A DNA stretch of 64,000 nt from Clostridium magnum DSM 2767 (GTDB lineage Bacteria > Bacillota > Clostridia > Clostridiales > Clostridiaceae): positions 1,364,001 to 1,428,000 of the forward strand of contig NZ_LWAE01000001.1 of NCBI RefSeq assembly GCF_001623875.1. The letters run 5' to 3'. The notes beneath the pieces were generated by a model. That model was not told the origin of the DNA, did no database searches, and saw only the letters and a list, made by a program, of their open reading frames with translations. Positions 44,343 to 53,582 of the stretch are shown here, in pieces. The position numbers and the translations under genes were made by a program. Position 1 is the first letter of the stretch. Each line of letters starts with the position of its first letter.

Positions 44343-44748
44343 CAACCTTGAAATAAAGTTTGAGGGGCTTGAAGAGATACAGAATAAACTTGATGAGGTA
44401 AGAAAAAACTTTCCTTACAAAGAAGAAGAAATCTTACAGAAACTAGGCAAAGACCTTAGGAAAAGTGCTAGAGATAAAACAACGCTTGGTAAAGGTAAAA
44501 AGCACATGAAAAACCAGTATAAATTAAGCAAGATTAACTATGAAAAAGATTCTATGAATATAACTATGACAAATACAAGCCCACATTTTCATCTTGTAGA
44601 AAAGGGACATAGACAAGTAACTAAAAGTGGCAAAGAAGTTGGTTTTGTACCAGGGAAACATATGGTGGAGATAAGTATGAAAGAGATGGAACAGACACTA
44701 CCACAAGTATTGGGAAGGTGGCTAGATGATGTTTTGGGTGATGGATAA
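44335..44748 (+). CDS. HK97 gp10 family tail-head joining protein
   Basis: This 137-aa protein shows the gp10 pattern LEIKFEGLEEIQNKLDEV and SPHFHLVEKGHRQVTKSGKEVGFVPGKHM split around the conserved His/Gly residues. It takes part in joining head and tail. ATG overlaps the previous gene by 8 bp. Confidence 0.9.
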   Translation: MDDNLEIKFEGLEEIQNKLDEVRKNFPYKEEEILQKLGKDLRKSARDKTTLGKGKKHMKNQYKLSKINYEKDSMNITMTNTSPHFHLVEKGHRQVTKSGKEVGFVPGKHMVEISMKEMEQTLPQVLGRWLDDVLGDG

Positions 44749-45186
44749 ATGATTACTCTAGTAGATATTAAAAAATCTATAAATGATGTTCTTAAAGGAA
44801 CTGGATATAAAGTGTATGGAAACGAGGTTAAAGAGGGATTTACAAGGCCTTGTTTTTTTGCGCAGCTAATACCAATATCAAGTGACATTTTAAAAAAAGA
44901 TACAAGTGAAAACTTCTTAATGGCGGAGATAATTTATTTTTCAAAGGATAAGACAGATTTAGAAAATCTTAAAATGTATGATGTTTTAAAAAAGAGTTTT
45001 ATTCCAACTCTACAAGTTAACAATAGAAAATTTTTAGTAAGAAACTTTAGATCAGACACGATTGATGATACTGAAAATGATACTGATAATATATATTCAA
45101 TTCGATTTGATTTAAATTTTTATGATGAAATTATAGATAACACACCAGAGGCTGAATTAATGCAAAATTTAAGTTTAAAGTTATAG
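44749..45186 (+). CDS. Phage tail terminator family protein (YqbJ/DUF6838-like)
   Basis: This 145-aa protein (VDIKKSINDVLKGTGYKVYGNEV, TRPCFFAQLIPIS, YSIRFDLNFYDE) occupies the position of YqbJ/XkdJ between the gp10-like and sheath genes. It likely ends the tail tube at the head side. It starts directly at the upstream stop codon. Confidence 0.78.
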   Translation: MITLVDIKKSINDVLKGTGYKVYGNEVKEGFTRPCFFAQLIPISSDILKKDTSENFLMAEIIYFSKDKTDLENLKMYDVLKKSFIPTLQVNNRKFLVRNFRSDTIDDTENDTDNIYSIRFDLNFYDEIIDNTPEAELMQNLSLKL

Positions 45187-45199
45187 GAGGTAAATATTT

Positions 45200-46273
45200 A
45201 TGGGATTACCTAATATTGAAATAATATTTAAATCATTAGCAACAAGTGCTGTTGCACGTGGTGAACGTGGAATAGTTGCAATGATAATTAAAGACACGAT
45301 ACCAGCACCTTTAACTAATCCAATAGTAATGACAAGCAACACTGACATACCTAGTGGATTAAGTACTGAAAACAAGGCAGAAATACAAAGAGTTTTTATA
45401 GGATATGTAAACCCACCTATAAAGGTTATCGCTTATGTAATAGCTACAGATGCAGTAGATTATACTGCAGCACAAACATATTTAGAAACTGTTAAATGGG
45501 ACTATGTATGTGTTCCTAGTATAGTGGCAGGAGAAGTTACTGCTTTTGCTAGTTGGATTAAGTCTTGTAGAGATACAAAAGGCTTAAAGGTTAAGGCGGT
45601 ATTACCAAATTGTACTGCTGACCATGAAGGAATAATTAATCTTGCTACAGATGATATAAAAGTAGGAAGTGAAACCTATACTGCAGCACAATATTGTTCA
45701 CGAATCGCTGGAATAATAGCAGGAACTCCACTATATATGGCAGCTACGTATGCCCCACTACCTGAGGTCACTGATGTACCACATCACACAAAAGCTGAGT
45801 TTGATGCACTTATAGATGCAGGTAAATTAGTCTTGATGAATGATGGTGAGAAAATTAAAATAGCAAGAGCAGTAAACTCACTTGTTACTACCACAGCAGA
45901 CAAAGGAGCTGATTTTAAGAAAATTAAAATTGTAGACATTATAGATCTTATATATAGTGATATACGAAAAACTTATGATGATAATTATGTCGGTAAAGTT
46001 CCAAATGATTATGACCATAAATGTCTTTTAATTACTGCTATAAATGCCTATTTAGAGGGATTAGAATTGCAGCAGTTGCTGGATAGAGGTAAAAATGCCG
46101 TAGGAATTGATATGGAATCACAGAAATTATACTTAAAAGGCCAAGGAACAGATGTTGATACTATGAAAGACCAGGAGATAAAAGAAGCTAATACAGGATC
46201 ATCTGTACTCTTAGCTGGAACAACAAGGCCTTTAGATGCAATGGAAGACTTAGTATTAAATCTTTATATGTAG
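45200..46273 (+). CDS. Contractile tail sheath protein (XkdK/YqbK-like)
   Basis: This 357-aa sheath protein has an N-terminal SAVARGERGIVAMIIKDT segment, the sheath core (VDYTAAQTYLETVKWDYVCVP) and a C-terminal domain with NDYDHKCLLITAINAYLEGLE and LYLKGQGTDVDTMKDQEIKE. It makes this a myovirus. It is about 100 residues shorter than B. subtilis XkdK, a size seen in clostridial PBSX-like tails. AGGAGGT ribosome site. Confidence 0.93.
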   Translation: MGLPNIEIIFKSLATSAVARGERGIVAMIIKDTIPAPLTNPIVMTSNTDIPSGLSTENKAEIQRVFIGYVNPPIKVIAYVIATDAVDYTAAQTYLETVKWDYVCVPSIVAGEVTAFASWIKSCRDTKGLKVKAVLPNCTADHEGIINLATDDIKVGSETYTAAQYCSRIAGIIAGTPLYMAATYAPLPEVTDVPHHTKAEFDALIDAGKLVLMNDGEKIKIARAVNSLVTTTADKGADFKKIKIVDIIDLIYSDIRKTYDDNYVGKVPNDYDHKCLLITAINAYLEGLELQQLLDRGKNAVGIDMESQKLYLKGQGTDVDTMKDQEIKEANTGSSVLLAGTTRPLDAMEDLVLNLYM

Positions 46274-46288
46274 GAGGTATGATTATAT

Positions 46289-46720
46289 ATGGATAGTTAT
46301 AAAGCAAGTCAGGTTATAAGCGGAACTTGGGGAGAAATGTGGTTGAGTGGTGAAAAAATGGCTGAATGTACATCACTTCAAGCTAAAGTTTCATTAAAGA
46401 AAACAGCAGTTTCCATGTGTGGAACATTAGTTGATGGGCAAAAAATAACAGGTATAGATTGCAAAGGTACATTAAAGCTCAACAAGGTAACTTCTATGAT
46501 GATAAGTCTTTTAAGTTCTGATATAAGAGCTGGTAAGCAATCTGAGTTTACAATTATGTCAAAGCTAGCTGATCCAGATGCACTTGGCACTGAGAGAATA
46601 ACTCTCAAAGGAGTTACTTTTGATGAGCTTACACTAATTGACTGGGATGCTAAAAAGAATGGCGAAGAAAGTATACCTTTCACATTCCAGGATTGGGAAC
46701 CATTAGATTTAATAGATTAA
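46289..46720 (+). CDS. Tail tube protein (XkdM/YqbM-like)
   Basis: This 143-aa beta-rich protein matches XkdM: SGTWGEMWLSGEKMAECTSLQAK, KLNKVTSMMISLL, and SIPFTFQDWEPLDLID at the end. It polymerises into the inner tube on which the sheath sits. AGGAGGT ribosome site 15 bp after the sheath gene. Confidence 0.93.
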   Translation: MDSYKASQVISGTWGEMWLSGEKMAECTSLQAKVSLKKTAVSMCGTLVDGQKITGIDCKGTLKLNKVTSMMISLLSSDIRAGKQSEFTIMSKLADPDALGTERITLKGVTFDELTLIDWDAKKNGEESIPFTFQDWEPLDLID

Positions 46721-46736
46721 TTAGGAGGTACATGTT

Positions 46737-47141
46737 ATGAATATAGTTGAAAAGTTATTAAAAATAGATGCAGGAAAAATAGAGATGCCTAAAAAGGATA
46801 TAAAATTACAGTTGAAGAAGTTGGGACAAGAAGTAGAGTTTCCTTGTAAGGCTATTGACCCAGAAAGATATGCTGAAATACAAGAGGGAGCCATTGAACT
46901 AAAAAAAGGTGATATAAAGAAAATTAATATGTATGAAATGAAGGCAATGACAATTATTGCTGGATGTCCTGAAGTTTTCAAGAATGAAGAAGTTATGAAG
47001 CATTTTAATGCGCCTACACCTAAAGAATTAATTAGAAAATTGCTTCTTTCAGGTGAAATGGATGATTTATATAATGCTATAAATGAATTAAGTGGATACA
47101 AGAAAGATGATGATGAGGATGAAGAAAAAATAAAAAACTAA
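46737..47141 (+). CDS. Tail assembly chaperone, short form (XkdN-like)
   Basis: This 134-aa protein (KLLKIDAGKIEMPKKDIKLQ, IQEGAIELKKGDIKKINMYEMKAMTIIAGCPEV, DLYNAINELSGY) is the G-type chaperone that coats the tape measure protein. Its last codons, AAA AAC TAA, form a slippery site, so a fraction of ribosomes should shift frame and make a longer form. AGGAGGT ribosome site. Confidence 0.9.
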   Translation: MNIVEKLLKIDAGKIEMPKKDIKLQLKKLGQEVEFPCKAIDPERYAEIQEGAIELKKGDIKKINMYEMKAMTIIAGCPEVFKNEEVMKHFNAPTPKELIRKLLLSGEMDDLYNAINELSGYKKDDDEDEEKIKN

Positions 47142-47308
47142 TAAAAGAAGATGGGAATGTACAGACAGCCTATCTTCTTTTTCGTCATAAAGGTATAATG
47201 CCAAGTGATTATTATAATAGAAAATCTGGGGAGAAAAAAGTCATTAGGGCTTTTATCCATTATGAAATAGAAGAACGAATTAAAGAACGAGAACAAGGGG
47301 GTGGTTAA
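46737..47308 (+). CDS. Tail assembly chaperone, frameshifted long form (GT-type)
   Basis: A -1 slip on A_AAA_AAC (47132-47138) joins the 134-aa short form to 56 more residues (from CTA at 47138 to the stop at 47306-47308), giving about 190 aa. The extension (QTAYLLFRHKGIMPSDYYN, EKKVIRAFIHYEIEER) looks like the second chaperone protein of myovirus tails and has no start codon or ribosome site of its own. Its end overlaps the tape measure start. Confidence 0.82.
47132..47181 (+). promoter_or_regulatory. Programmed -1 ribosomal frameshift signal
   Basis: The heptamer AAAAAAC is in the correct phase (A_AAA_AAC) right before the stop codon. Four bases later a 13-bp stem begins: 47143-47155 (AAAAGAAGATGGG) pairs with 47169-47181 (CCTATCTTCTTTT) with one G-U pair and a 13-nt loop. 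This is the standard heptamer plus downstream hairpin arrangement. Confidence 0.85.
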
Positions 47309-50072
47309 CATAGCACATGTAATAGATGCAATAATAACATTAAGAGATCAATTTAGTGCAACACTAAAGAATGTTAATGCTAATATAACTGATTTTCAGA
47401 AAAAGGCCAATTATATGGGTAGAGATATAAGTAAAGTAGGAAGAAGTTTAGAAAGTACTGGTGCTGGGTTAACAGCAGCATTAACAATGCCCCTTGTTGG
47501 AGTTGGAGCAGCCGCAGTAAAAGCAGGCATGGATTTTGAAGCCCAAATGTCTAGTATTAAAGCAGTAAGTGGTTCTACTGGTGTAGAAATGAAGCAACTT
47601 TCTGATTTAGCTTTAAAGGCAGGAGCCGATACAGCCTTCAGTGCCAAAGATGCGGCTAGAGGTATTGAGGAATTAATTAAGGCCGGTGTAAGTGTAAAAG
47701 ATATTTTAAATGGTGGACTGATGGGTGCTCTGAATTTAGCAACTGCAGGAGAACTAGAATTAGGAGAAGCAGCTGAGATTGCGAGCACAGCACTGAATGC
47801 TTTTAAAGCAGATAATTTAACTGTAAGTAGTGCAGCAAATATTTTAGCAGGAGCAGCTAATGCATCTGCTACAGATGTTAGGGAATTAAAATTTGGGCTA
47901 TCCTCTGTAGCTGCTGTAGCTAGTTCTGTTGGTATGAGTTTTAATGACACATCTACAGCACTTGCAGTATTTGCTCAGAATGGATTAAAAGGTAGTGATG
48001 CTGGTACTAGCTTAAAAACCATGTTAATGAATTTGCAGCCGAGTACTGATAAACAAGTAGCGTTATTTAAACAGTTAAATCTTGTTACTGAAAATGGATC
48101 AAGTAAGTTTTTTACGGCACAAGGGCACTTAAAGTCGTTAAGTGAGATATCTGAAATACTCAATAATAGTATGAAAGGTTTAACAGATGCTCAAAGGCTT
48201 CAAGCTATGGAAACTCTGTTTGGCAGCGATGCTATAAGGGCTGCGAATATACTTTACAAAGAAAACTCAAAAGGTGTTACTGATATGAAAGCAGCTATGA
48301 GCAAAGTTACAGCTGAACAGGTTGCAGCTGAGAAATTAAATAATTTTAAAGGCTCTCTCGAACAATTAAAAGGTTCCCTTGAAACTGCTGGTATAACATT
48401 GGCACAAACATTTTTACCTCATTTAAAAGAAATGGTAGATAACCTTACAATACTAACAAATAGATTCAGTCAGTTAAATCCAAGGACTCAGGAAGTTATA
48501 ATAAAGTTTGCTATGTTTGCAGCTACGGCTGGTCCTGCCATTTGGATAATAGGATCGTTAACTAGTAGCATAGGACATACTACTACAAGTATTGCTAGGT
48601 TAACAAAGGATATTCAAAAAGCTGGTGGAATAATGGCTTGGCTTAAAACACCAGGGAATCTAGTAGTAATTGCACTAACAGCTATAATAGCCATTGCTAT
48701 ATTATTATATATTCACTGGGATAAAATAAGTAAAATTGCACAAGAACTAAGAGATAAATTTGTTGAATTAAAAGATAAAGCCATAAGTAAAGTAAAAGAA
48801 GAATTTCAAAACTTAGTTAACAAAGTCAAGGAAATTAAAGATAAACTAATAGAGTTTAAAGACGGAGCTGTTAAAAAGACGATTGAGAAATTTGATGACT
48901 TTAAGAAAACTTTAAAAGATAATCAAACTGAAATAAAAGTAACTGCGAGTATATTAGGAACTATCTTTGGACCAGCTTTATTGATTACAGGAACAAAAGC
49001 TGCAATAGCTGGTGGACAAATAGCAGCACATTTTATAGCTAGCGTAGTTAAGACAGGAGCTGCTGCAGTTGCTAATGGAGCTAAAGTGACAGCAAGTTTT
49101 GTTGCAAGCATGGTTAAAACCGGAACAAGTGCAGTTGTCAACGGTGCTAAAGTAACAGCTAGTTTTATAGCTAGTATGGTTAAAGCAGGAGCTGAAGCAG
49201 TTATAGCTGGAGCTAAAATAACAGCCGGATTTATCGCAAGTTTGATTAAAACAGCAGCACAAGCAACAAAGACTGCATTAGTAATAACAGGTCAATTAAT
49301 AGTTGCTGTTGCGAAATATGCTTTAGAAGGTTGGAAAGTAGTAGTATCAGTAGGAGCACAAACTATAGCTATATCTGCAAATGCAATAGCATTAGGTGCC
49401 CAAAAGATAGCTTTATTTGCAAGTGCTGCAGCAACAAAAGCAGCAACAGCTGCACAATGGTTGTTTAATGCTGCATTAAGTGCGAATCCTATAGTGCTAG
49501 TTATTGCGGGTGTAATAGCATTGGGGATAGTCATTTATGAATTAGTTAAACACTGGGATCAAGTTAAGGAAGCAGTATCACAGGCATGGGAAAAGTTTAG
49601 AAATAATCCAATCGGACAATTTATAATTAATACTAATCCATTATTAAAGATACTAGATGAAATATATATACATTGGAATAGTATAACATCAGCGATACAA
49701 AATGCATGGAATTGGCTGACAACATGGAATGGTACTAAAGCACAAGATAAAGCAGTCACATTCACCCAAACAAGGATAGATGATACTAGAACAATTAGTG
49801 AGAAAGCATCAGAGCGTACAGGTAAAAACGCATTAGGTACAAGTTATTGGAGAGGTGGAGAAACTTGGGTAGGAGAAAATGGCCCTGAAAAAGTTTGGAT
49901 ACCTTCAGGTAGCAAAGTTATAGATCATAGAAATTCAATGAATTCTAATGGCAAAAGTATAACCATAGCTAAATTAGCAAATCAAATTATAATTCGTGAG
50001 GATGCAGATATAGATAAATTAGCTACTGCATTAGCTAAAAAATTAATACTAGCTGAAGCAAATATAATTTAG
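47301..50072 (+). CDS. Tail tape measure protein
   Basis: This 923-aa protein has the PhageMin_Tail core in its N-terminal half (GMDFEAQMSSIKAVSGSTG, DTAFSAKDAARGIEELIKAG, ETLFGSDAIRAANIL). It then has hydrophobic segments (about residues 450-475, and 725-745), a coiled coil (about 480-550) and four 22-residue tandem repeats (575-662). It sets tail length and is ejected with DNA. GTG start at 47301 directly after AAGGGG; the spacing is tight, so the start is the weakest part of this call. The gene overlaps the frameshifted chaperone by 8 bp. Confidence 0.92.
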   Translation: MVNIAHVIDAIITLRDQFSATLKNVNANITDFQKKANYMGRDISKVGRSLESTGAGLTAALTMPLVGVGAAAVKAGMDFEAQMSSIKAVSGSTGVEMKQLSDLALKAGADTAFSAKDAARGIEELIKAGVSVKDILNGGLMGALNLATAGELELGEAAEIASTALNAFKADNLTVSSAANILAGAANASATDVRELKFGLSSVAAVASSVGMSFNDTSTALAVFAQNGLKGSDAGTSLKTMLMNLQPSTDKQVALFKQLNLVTENGSSKFFTAQGHLKSLSEISEILNNSMKGLTDAQRLQAMETLFGSDAIRAANILYKENSKGVTDMKAAMSKVTAEQVAAEKLNNFKGSLEQLKGSLETAGITLAQTFLPHLKEMVDNLTILTNRFSQLNPRTQEVIIKFAMFAATAGPAIWIIGSLTSSIGHTTTSIARLTKDIQKAGGIMAWLKTPGNLVVIALTAIIAIAILLYIHWDKISKIAQELRDKFVELKDKAISKVKEEFQNLVNKVKEIKDKLIEFKDGAVKKTIEKFDDFKKTLKDNQTEIKVTASILGTIFGPALLITGTKAAIAGGQIAAHFIASVVKTGAAAVANGAKVTASFVASMVKTGTSAVVNGAKVTASFIASMVKAGAEAVIAGAKITAGFIASLIKTAAQATKTALVITGQLIVAVAKYALEGWKVVVSVGAQTIAISANAIALGAQKIALFASAAATKAATAAQWLFNAALSANPIVLVIAGVIALGIVIYELVKHWDQVKEAVSQAWEKFRNNPIGQFIINTNPLLKILDEIYIHWNSITSAIQNAWNWLTTWNGTKAQDKAVTFTQTRIDDTRTISEKASERTGKNALGTSYWRGGETWVGENGPEKVWIPSGSKVIDHRNSMNSNGKSITIAKLANQIIIREDADIDKLATALAKKLILAEANII
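49023..49286 (+). repeat. Four 66-bp tandem repeats in the tape measure gene
   Basis: Units at 49023-49088, 49089-49154, 49155-49220 and 49221-49286 encode 22 residues each on the pattern TASFIASMVKTGxxAVxxGAKV. The first three units are close copies and the fourth is diverged. Gain or loss of units would change tail length in steps. Confidence 0.8.
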
Positions 50073-50082
50073 GAGGGGTTAT

Positions 50083-50319
50083 ATGAGAAAATTAAAGGAA
50101 AAAGACCTATATTGTATAGCAAAACATATTCAAGAGTTTGTTAAAACCAATTGGTGTAAAGATAAAGATTCAAAACAAGCATGTTATGATTGTAATTTTA
50201 ATCAGGATTGTACAAAAAACGGGTTTACGGATCTTGATAGTTTCGATAAGTTAGAAAAGATTACAGGGGTTAAAATAAGTTTTTCACTCTTGAAAAATAA
50301 AAATTCTTTAGAGGAGTGA
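50083..50319 (+). CDS. Hypothetical protein with four-Cys motif (78 aa)
   Basis: This 78-aa protein sits between tape measure and baseplate genes, where PBSX-type phages usually have none or an XkdP-like gene. It contains CKDKDSKQACYDCNFNQDC, a possible metal site. AGGAGGGG ribosome site. Its function is unknown. Confidence 0.65.
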   Translation: MRKLKEKDLYCIAKHIQEFVKTNWCKDKDSKQACYDCNFNQDCTKNGFTDLDSFDKLEKITGVKISFSLLKNKNSLEE

Positions 50320-50326
50320 TACTTAT

Positions 50327-50728
50327 ATGGAATTTTGGTTAAAACAAGGTAGTTATTCTCTAAGACTCCCAATACCTCCTGCTGATTATGAAATTACATG
50401 GGCGAATAATAATAGTTCCTTTTTAGTAGAAGGTATTGGAGAGGTTTCATTTCTAGGTAAACCCAAACTTGCTGAAATAGCACCAATAGAGAGTTTTTTC
50501 CCTAATCAAAACTATGGTTTTTGCCAATATACAGGTTTTCCATCCCCTAAAGAATGTGTGGAACTTATTGAATTAATGATAAGTAGCGGTAAACCTATAA
50601 GATATGTAATTACAGGCACTCCAGTAAACATCCTTTGTTCAATTGAGAGTTTCAAGATTAAGGAGCAGGACGGAACAGGGGATATTTATTTTTCACTGCA
50701 ATTAAAGGAATACAGGGTGATAACATGA
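50327..50728 (+). CDS. Tail baseplate protein, XkdP-like without LysM
   Basis: This 133-aa protein matches the N-terminal domain of XkdP (FWLKQGSYSLRLPIPPADYEI, GEVSFLGKPKLAEI, FFP). The usual C-terminal LysM domain of XkdP (family length about 220) is absent, and the frame closes on the next gene by a 4-bp overlap. It probably links tube and hub. Confidence 0.82.
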   Translation: MEFWLKQGSYSLRLPIPPADYEITWANNNSSFLVEGIGEVSFLGKPKLAEIAPIESFFPNQNYGFCQYTGFPSPKECVELIELMISSGKPIRYVITGTPVNILCSIESFKIKEQDGTGDIYFSLQLKEYRVIT

Positions 50729-51729
50729 TTAAGTTATATAGTTTATATCAAAGCCCAAGTAAAGGACCAATTCAAACAGATATAACTAATTTTTGCAAGA
50801 CTATAGTATGGTCAGGGGATAAAGAGCAAGTAGCAAGAAAACTTGATGTTACAATGTCATATAGCATATGGGATAAAAATCAACCTAATGTGCAGATAGC
50901 TCCTGGAACTTTAATTTGGATGCAGGAGGATGGAAAAGAACTTTTTAGAGGCCATGTATTTGACAGGGAGATAGGCTCGCAAAGTCAAGAACTTAAATTT
51001 GTGGCTTTCGACTGCATGATTTATTTAACGAAGTCTAAAGGATCCTACAACTTTACGAATATAACTCCAGAAGACATTGTGAGAACAATTTGTGGAGATG
51101 CAGGAATATTTTGCGGTGATATTGGGACTTCAGGATATAAAATAAATCTATTAGCAAAGCAGAAATCTTTCTATGAGATAATAATGATGGCTTATACGAA
51201 AGTATGGCACTTTAATGGTGGCAAATATAACTTTATGCCTTATATGAATAAAGATGTATTAGGAATAATGAATATGGGTGTTGCGGTAGATAACTTTGTT
51301 ATAAGTCCAAGTATAAACTTAGGCAATACTAATTATTCAGATACAATTAGTAATATGGTTAACAAGGTAAATATTTATAATGATAAAGGTGAGTACTTAG
51401 GCACTGCATGGCAGAGAGAGTGGATAAAAGCTTATGGGGTATTACAGGATGTATATGAGGCCTCAGAGGATGATAAATCACCTCTAACAACTGCAAATAG
51501 CATGTTGCATGGAGTGGATGAAACTATAATTGTAAATTTATTAGGCAACACTAAATGTATTACTGGCTGGGGGGTAACAGTGAATATACCATATATATAC
51601 AGTTTAGCTAATACTGTTATGTGTATAGATGCTGATACTCATACGTGGGAAGTTGCAACAGGATTATATACTATGGATTTAACTTTAAATTTTAAAACTA
51701 AAATGAAGCTAGTGGAGGTGGATAAATAA
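50725..51729 (+). CDS. Baseplate hub protein (XkdQ/YqbQ-like)
   Basis: This 334-aa protein has the XkdQ pattern ITNFCKTIVWSGDKEQVARKLDVTMSY, LFRGHVFDREIGSQSQEL, FTNITPEDIVRTICGDAGI and a late ITGWGVTVNIPYIYSLANT. It is homologous to gpD/gp27-type hubs. Overlaps both neighbours by 1-4 bp. Confidence 0.92.
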   Translation: MIKLYSLYQSPSKGPIQTDITNFCKTIVWSGDKEQVARKLDVTMSYSIWDKNQPNVQIAPGTLIWMQEDGKELFRGHVFDREIGSQSQELKFVAFDCMIYLTKSKGSYNFTNITPEDIVRTICGDAGIFCGDIGTSGYKINLLAKQKSFYEIIMMAYTKVWHFNGGKYNFMPYMNKDVLGIMNMGVAVDNFVISPSINLGNTNYSDTISNMVNKVNIYNDKGEYLGTAWQREWIKAYGVLQDVYEASEDDKSPLTTANSMLHGVDETIIVNLLGNTKCITGWGVTVNIPYIYSLANTVMCIDADTHTWEVATGLYTMDLTLNFKTKMKLVEVDK

Positions 51730-52100
51730 TGAATATTGGTGATCCTTATGTTAGCATACTGCAAAGAATGCAAAACCAAGGGAAAAAATATAATCCACCA
51801 CCTATTGAAATAGGAACGGTAACATCTTCTGATCCACTAACAATTAAAGTAGGAGATCAGCCCCTTACAAAAGATAATATTTTGGTGGCTGATTTTTTAT
51901 TGTCCAATTATAAAAGAAAAATTTCAATTCCTTCAACGAGTGCTACAGGAACAGCAGAAGACAAAAGTATTTCAAATATTGCTATTCCAGATGCAGAATT
52001 AAGCTTCACAGATGGGCTGAAAAAAGATGATATGGTGGCTTGTTTAGCTACATCAAACGAACAGACTTACATTTTATTATGTAGGGTGGTGAAACTATGA
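51729..52100 (+). CDS. DUF2577 baseplate protein (XkdR-like)
   Basis: This 123-aa protein starts DPYVSILQRMQNQGKKYNPPP and has an OB-like core (IEIGTVTSSDPLTIKVGDQPLT) and C-terminal LKKDDMVACLATSNEQTYILL. It is the XkdR/DUF2577 baseplate component, probably the spike/hub base. ATG overlaps the previous stop. Confidence 0.9.
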   Translation: MNIGDPYVSILQRMQNQGKKYNPPPIEIGTVTSSDPLTIKVGDQPLTKDNILVADFLLSNYKRKISIPSTSATGTAEDKSISNIAIPDAELSFTDGLKKDDMVACLATSNEQTYILLCRVVKL

Positions 52101-52534
52101 GTATTTTCCCTAGTTCAATTGCTAACGTAGATACAATAATAGATAAAGCCGTAACAGCAACAGCAACTATCCCAAGAGAGTATGCATGGGACTTTGAGAA
52201 TAATGAATTTAGATTGGTTAACGGAAAGTTTGTAATAGTTGAAGGCCCCGAAGCACTTAAGATATGGATGTGGAAAGCTTTGAAAACTGTAAAAATGACT
52301 TATAGTGTTTATTCTGATAGCTATGGGCATGACTTAGATACTTTAGTAGGACAAGGTTTTAGTAGTGGTATGGTTGAGAGTGAGGCTAGGAGATTAGTCC
52401 TGGAGTGTATAAGTGCAAACTCACATATAACAGGTATAAAAAACTTTAGTGCTAATAGTAATGGCGATACATTGACAGTTGGTTTTACAGCTCTTACAGA
52501 CCAAGGGGAGGTGACATATAGTGGCCGCATATAG
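52097..52534 (+). CDS. DUF2634 baseplate protein (XkdS-like)
   Basis: This 145-aa gp25-like protein (PREYAWDFENNEFRLVNGKF, EALKIWMWKALKTV, VGFTALTDQGEV) initiates sheath assembly on the baseplate. Overlaps XkdR-like gene by 4 bp and the next by 14 bp. Confidence 0.9.
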   Translation: MSIFPSSIANVDTIIDKAVTATATIPREYAWDFENNEFRLVNGKFVIVEGPEALKIWMWKALKTVKMTYSVYSDSYGHDLDTLVGQGFSSGMVESEARRLVLECISANSHITGIKNFSANSNGDTLTVGFTALTDQGEVTYSGRI

Positions 52535-53570
52535 TGAAAGTGAAGAAATCATAAGAGATAGGATATTAAGTAATATGTCTGACACTGTAGATAAAACAGA
52601 GGGTTACATCGCCTATGATTCAGCTGCAGCATTTGGAAAAGAATTAAGTTCCAATCGAGCTATATTAGATGAAATATTAGCCTACGCTTTCCCACAAACA
52701 AGCAGTGGAACATATCTAGATTATAATGCAGAGAGTAGAGGGGTGACTAGAAACTTAGGTGTAAAGTCTAAAGGTCAGGTAGTATTTACAGGTGTTAACA
52801 ATACAGTTATTCAACAGGGGACTATAGTACAAACAAATGGGGGTCTACAGTATACAATAGATTCAAATGTTGTAATAACAAATGGTTCTGCTACAGCAAA
52901 TATAACTGCTACAGCTATTGGAACAAGTTACAATATCCCAACCAATACTATAATTCAAATACCCATTGCAATTAATGGGGTAACCAGTGTAACAAACAGT
53001 GTACCAACAACAGGCGGAACAGATGATGAAACAGATTTACAACTGATAGCAAGACTATTACAAAAAGTTCAGAACCCTCCTTCCAGTGGAAATAAAACTG
53101 ACTATGAAAGATGGGCAAAAGAGGTAAGTGGGGTTTTATATGTTAAGGTTATTCCTCTTGCAAATGGTCCGGGTACAATCAAACTGGTAGTTGCAGGAGA
53201 AAATGGAGCTATCTTGGATAGCACTATAATTAAAAACGTACAAGATCATTTAAAAGAAGTAGCTCCTATATTGGCAAATGTAACGGTAGTAACAGTAAGT
53301 CAAGTTCAAATTAATACTATAATAACTGGGTTAACAATTAAAATTGGTTACAATTTAGACGATGTAAAATTAAATGTAGAAACATCTATAAGGGATTATT
53401 TAAGTGAGCTTAATCCAGGTGACACAGTAAACTACAATAACATTAGAGCAATTGTAACGTTGACTGAGGGGGTAAGTGACTTTACAGAACTGACACTTAA
53501 TACAGGAACATCCAATATTACAACAACAGATGAACAAAAAGCAGTTTTAAGTACAATAACATATAGTTAG
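52521..53570 (+). CDS. Baseplate J family protein (XkdT-like)
   Basis: This 349-aa protein is a gpJ-type wedge: SEEIIRDRILSNMSDTVDKTEG at the N-terminus, GTYLDYNAESRGVTR, PTTGGTDDETDLQLIARLL and the C-terminal LNPGDTVNYNNIRAIV. GTG start after GGGAGGTGA. It forms the baseplate ring with XkdS and XkdU homologues. Confidence 0.94.
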   Translation: MAAYSESEEIIRDRILSNMSDTVDKTEGYIAYDSAAAFGKELSSNRAILDEILAYAFPQTSSGTYLDYNAESRGVTRNLGVKSKGQVVFTGVNNTVIQQGTIVQTNGGLQYTIDSNVVITNGSATANITATAIGTSYNIPTNTIIQIPIAINGVTSVTNSVPTTGGTDDETDLQLIARLLQKVQNPPSSGNKTDYERWAKEVSGVLYVKVIPLANGPGTIKLVVAGENGAILDSTIIKNVQDHLKEVAPILANVTVVTVSQVQINTIITGLTIKIGYNLDDVKLNVETSIRDYLSELNPGDTVNYNNIRAIVTLTEGVSDFTELTLNTGTSNITTTDEQKAVLSTITYS

Positions 53571-53582
53571 GAGGTGGTTTAA

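Noticed and set aside
47411..47950. 179-codon minus-strand frame inside the tape measure gene
   Set aside because: It mirrors an Ala/Ser-rich coding strand and lacks a ribosome site; the + strand protein has clear tape measure motifs.
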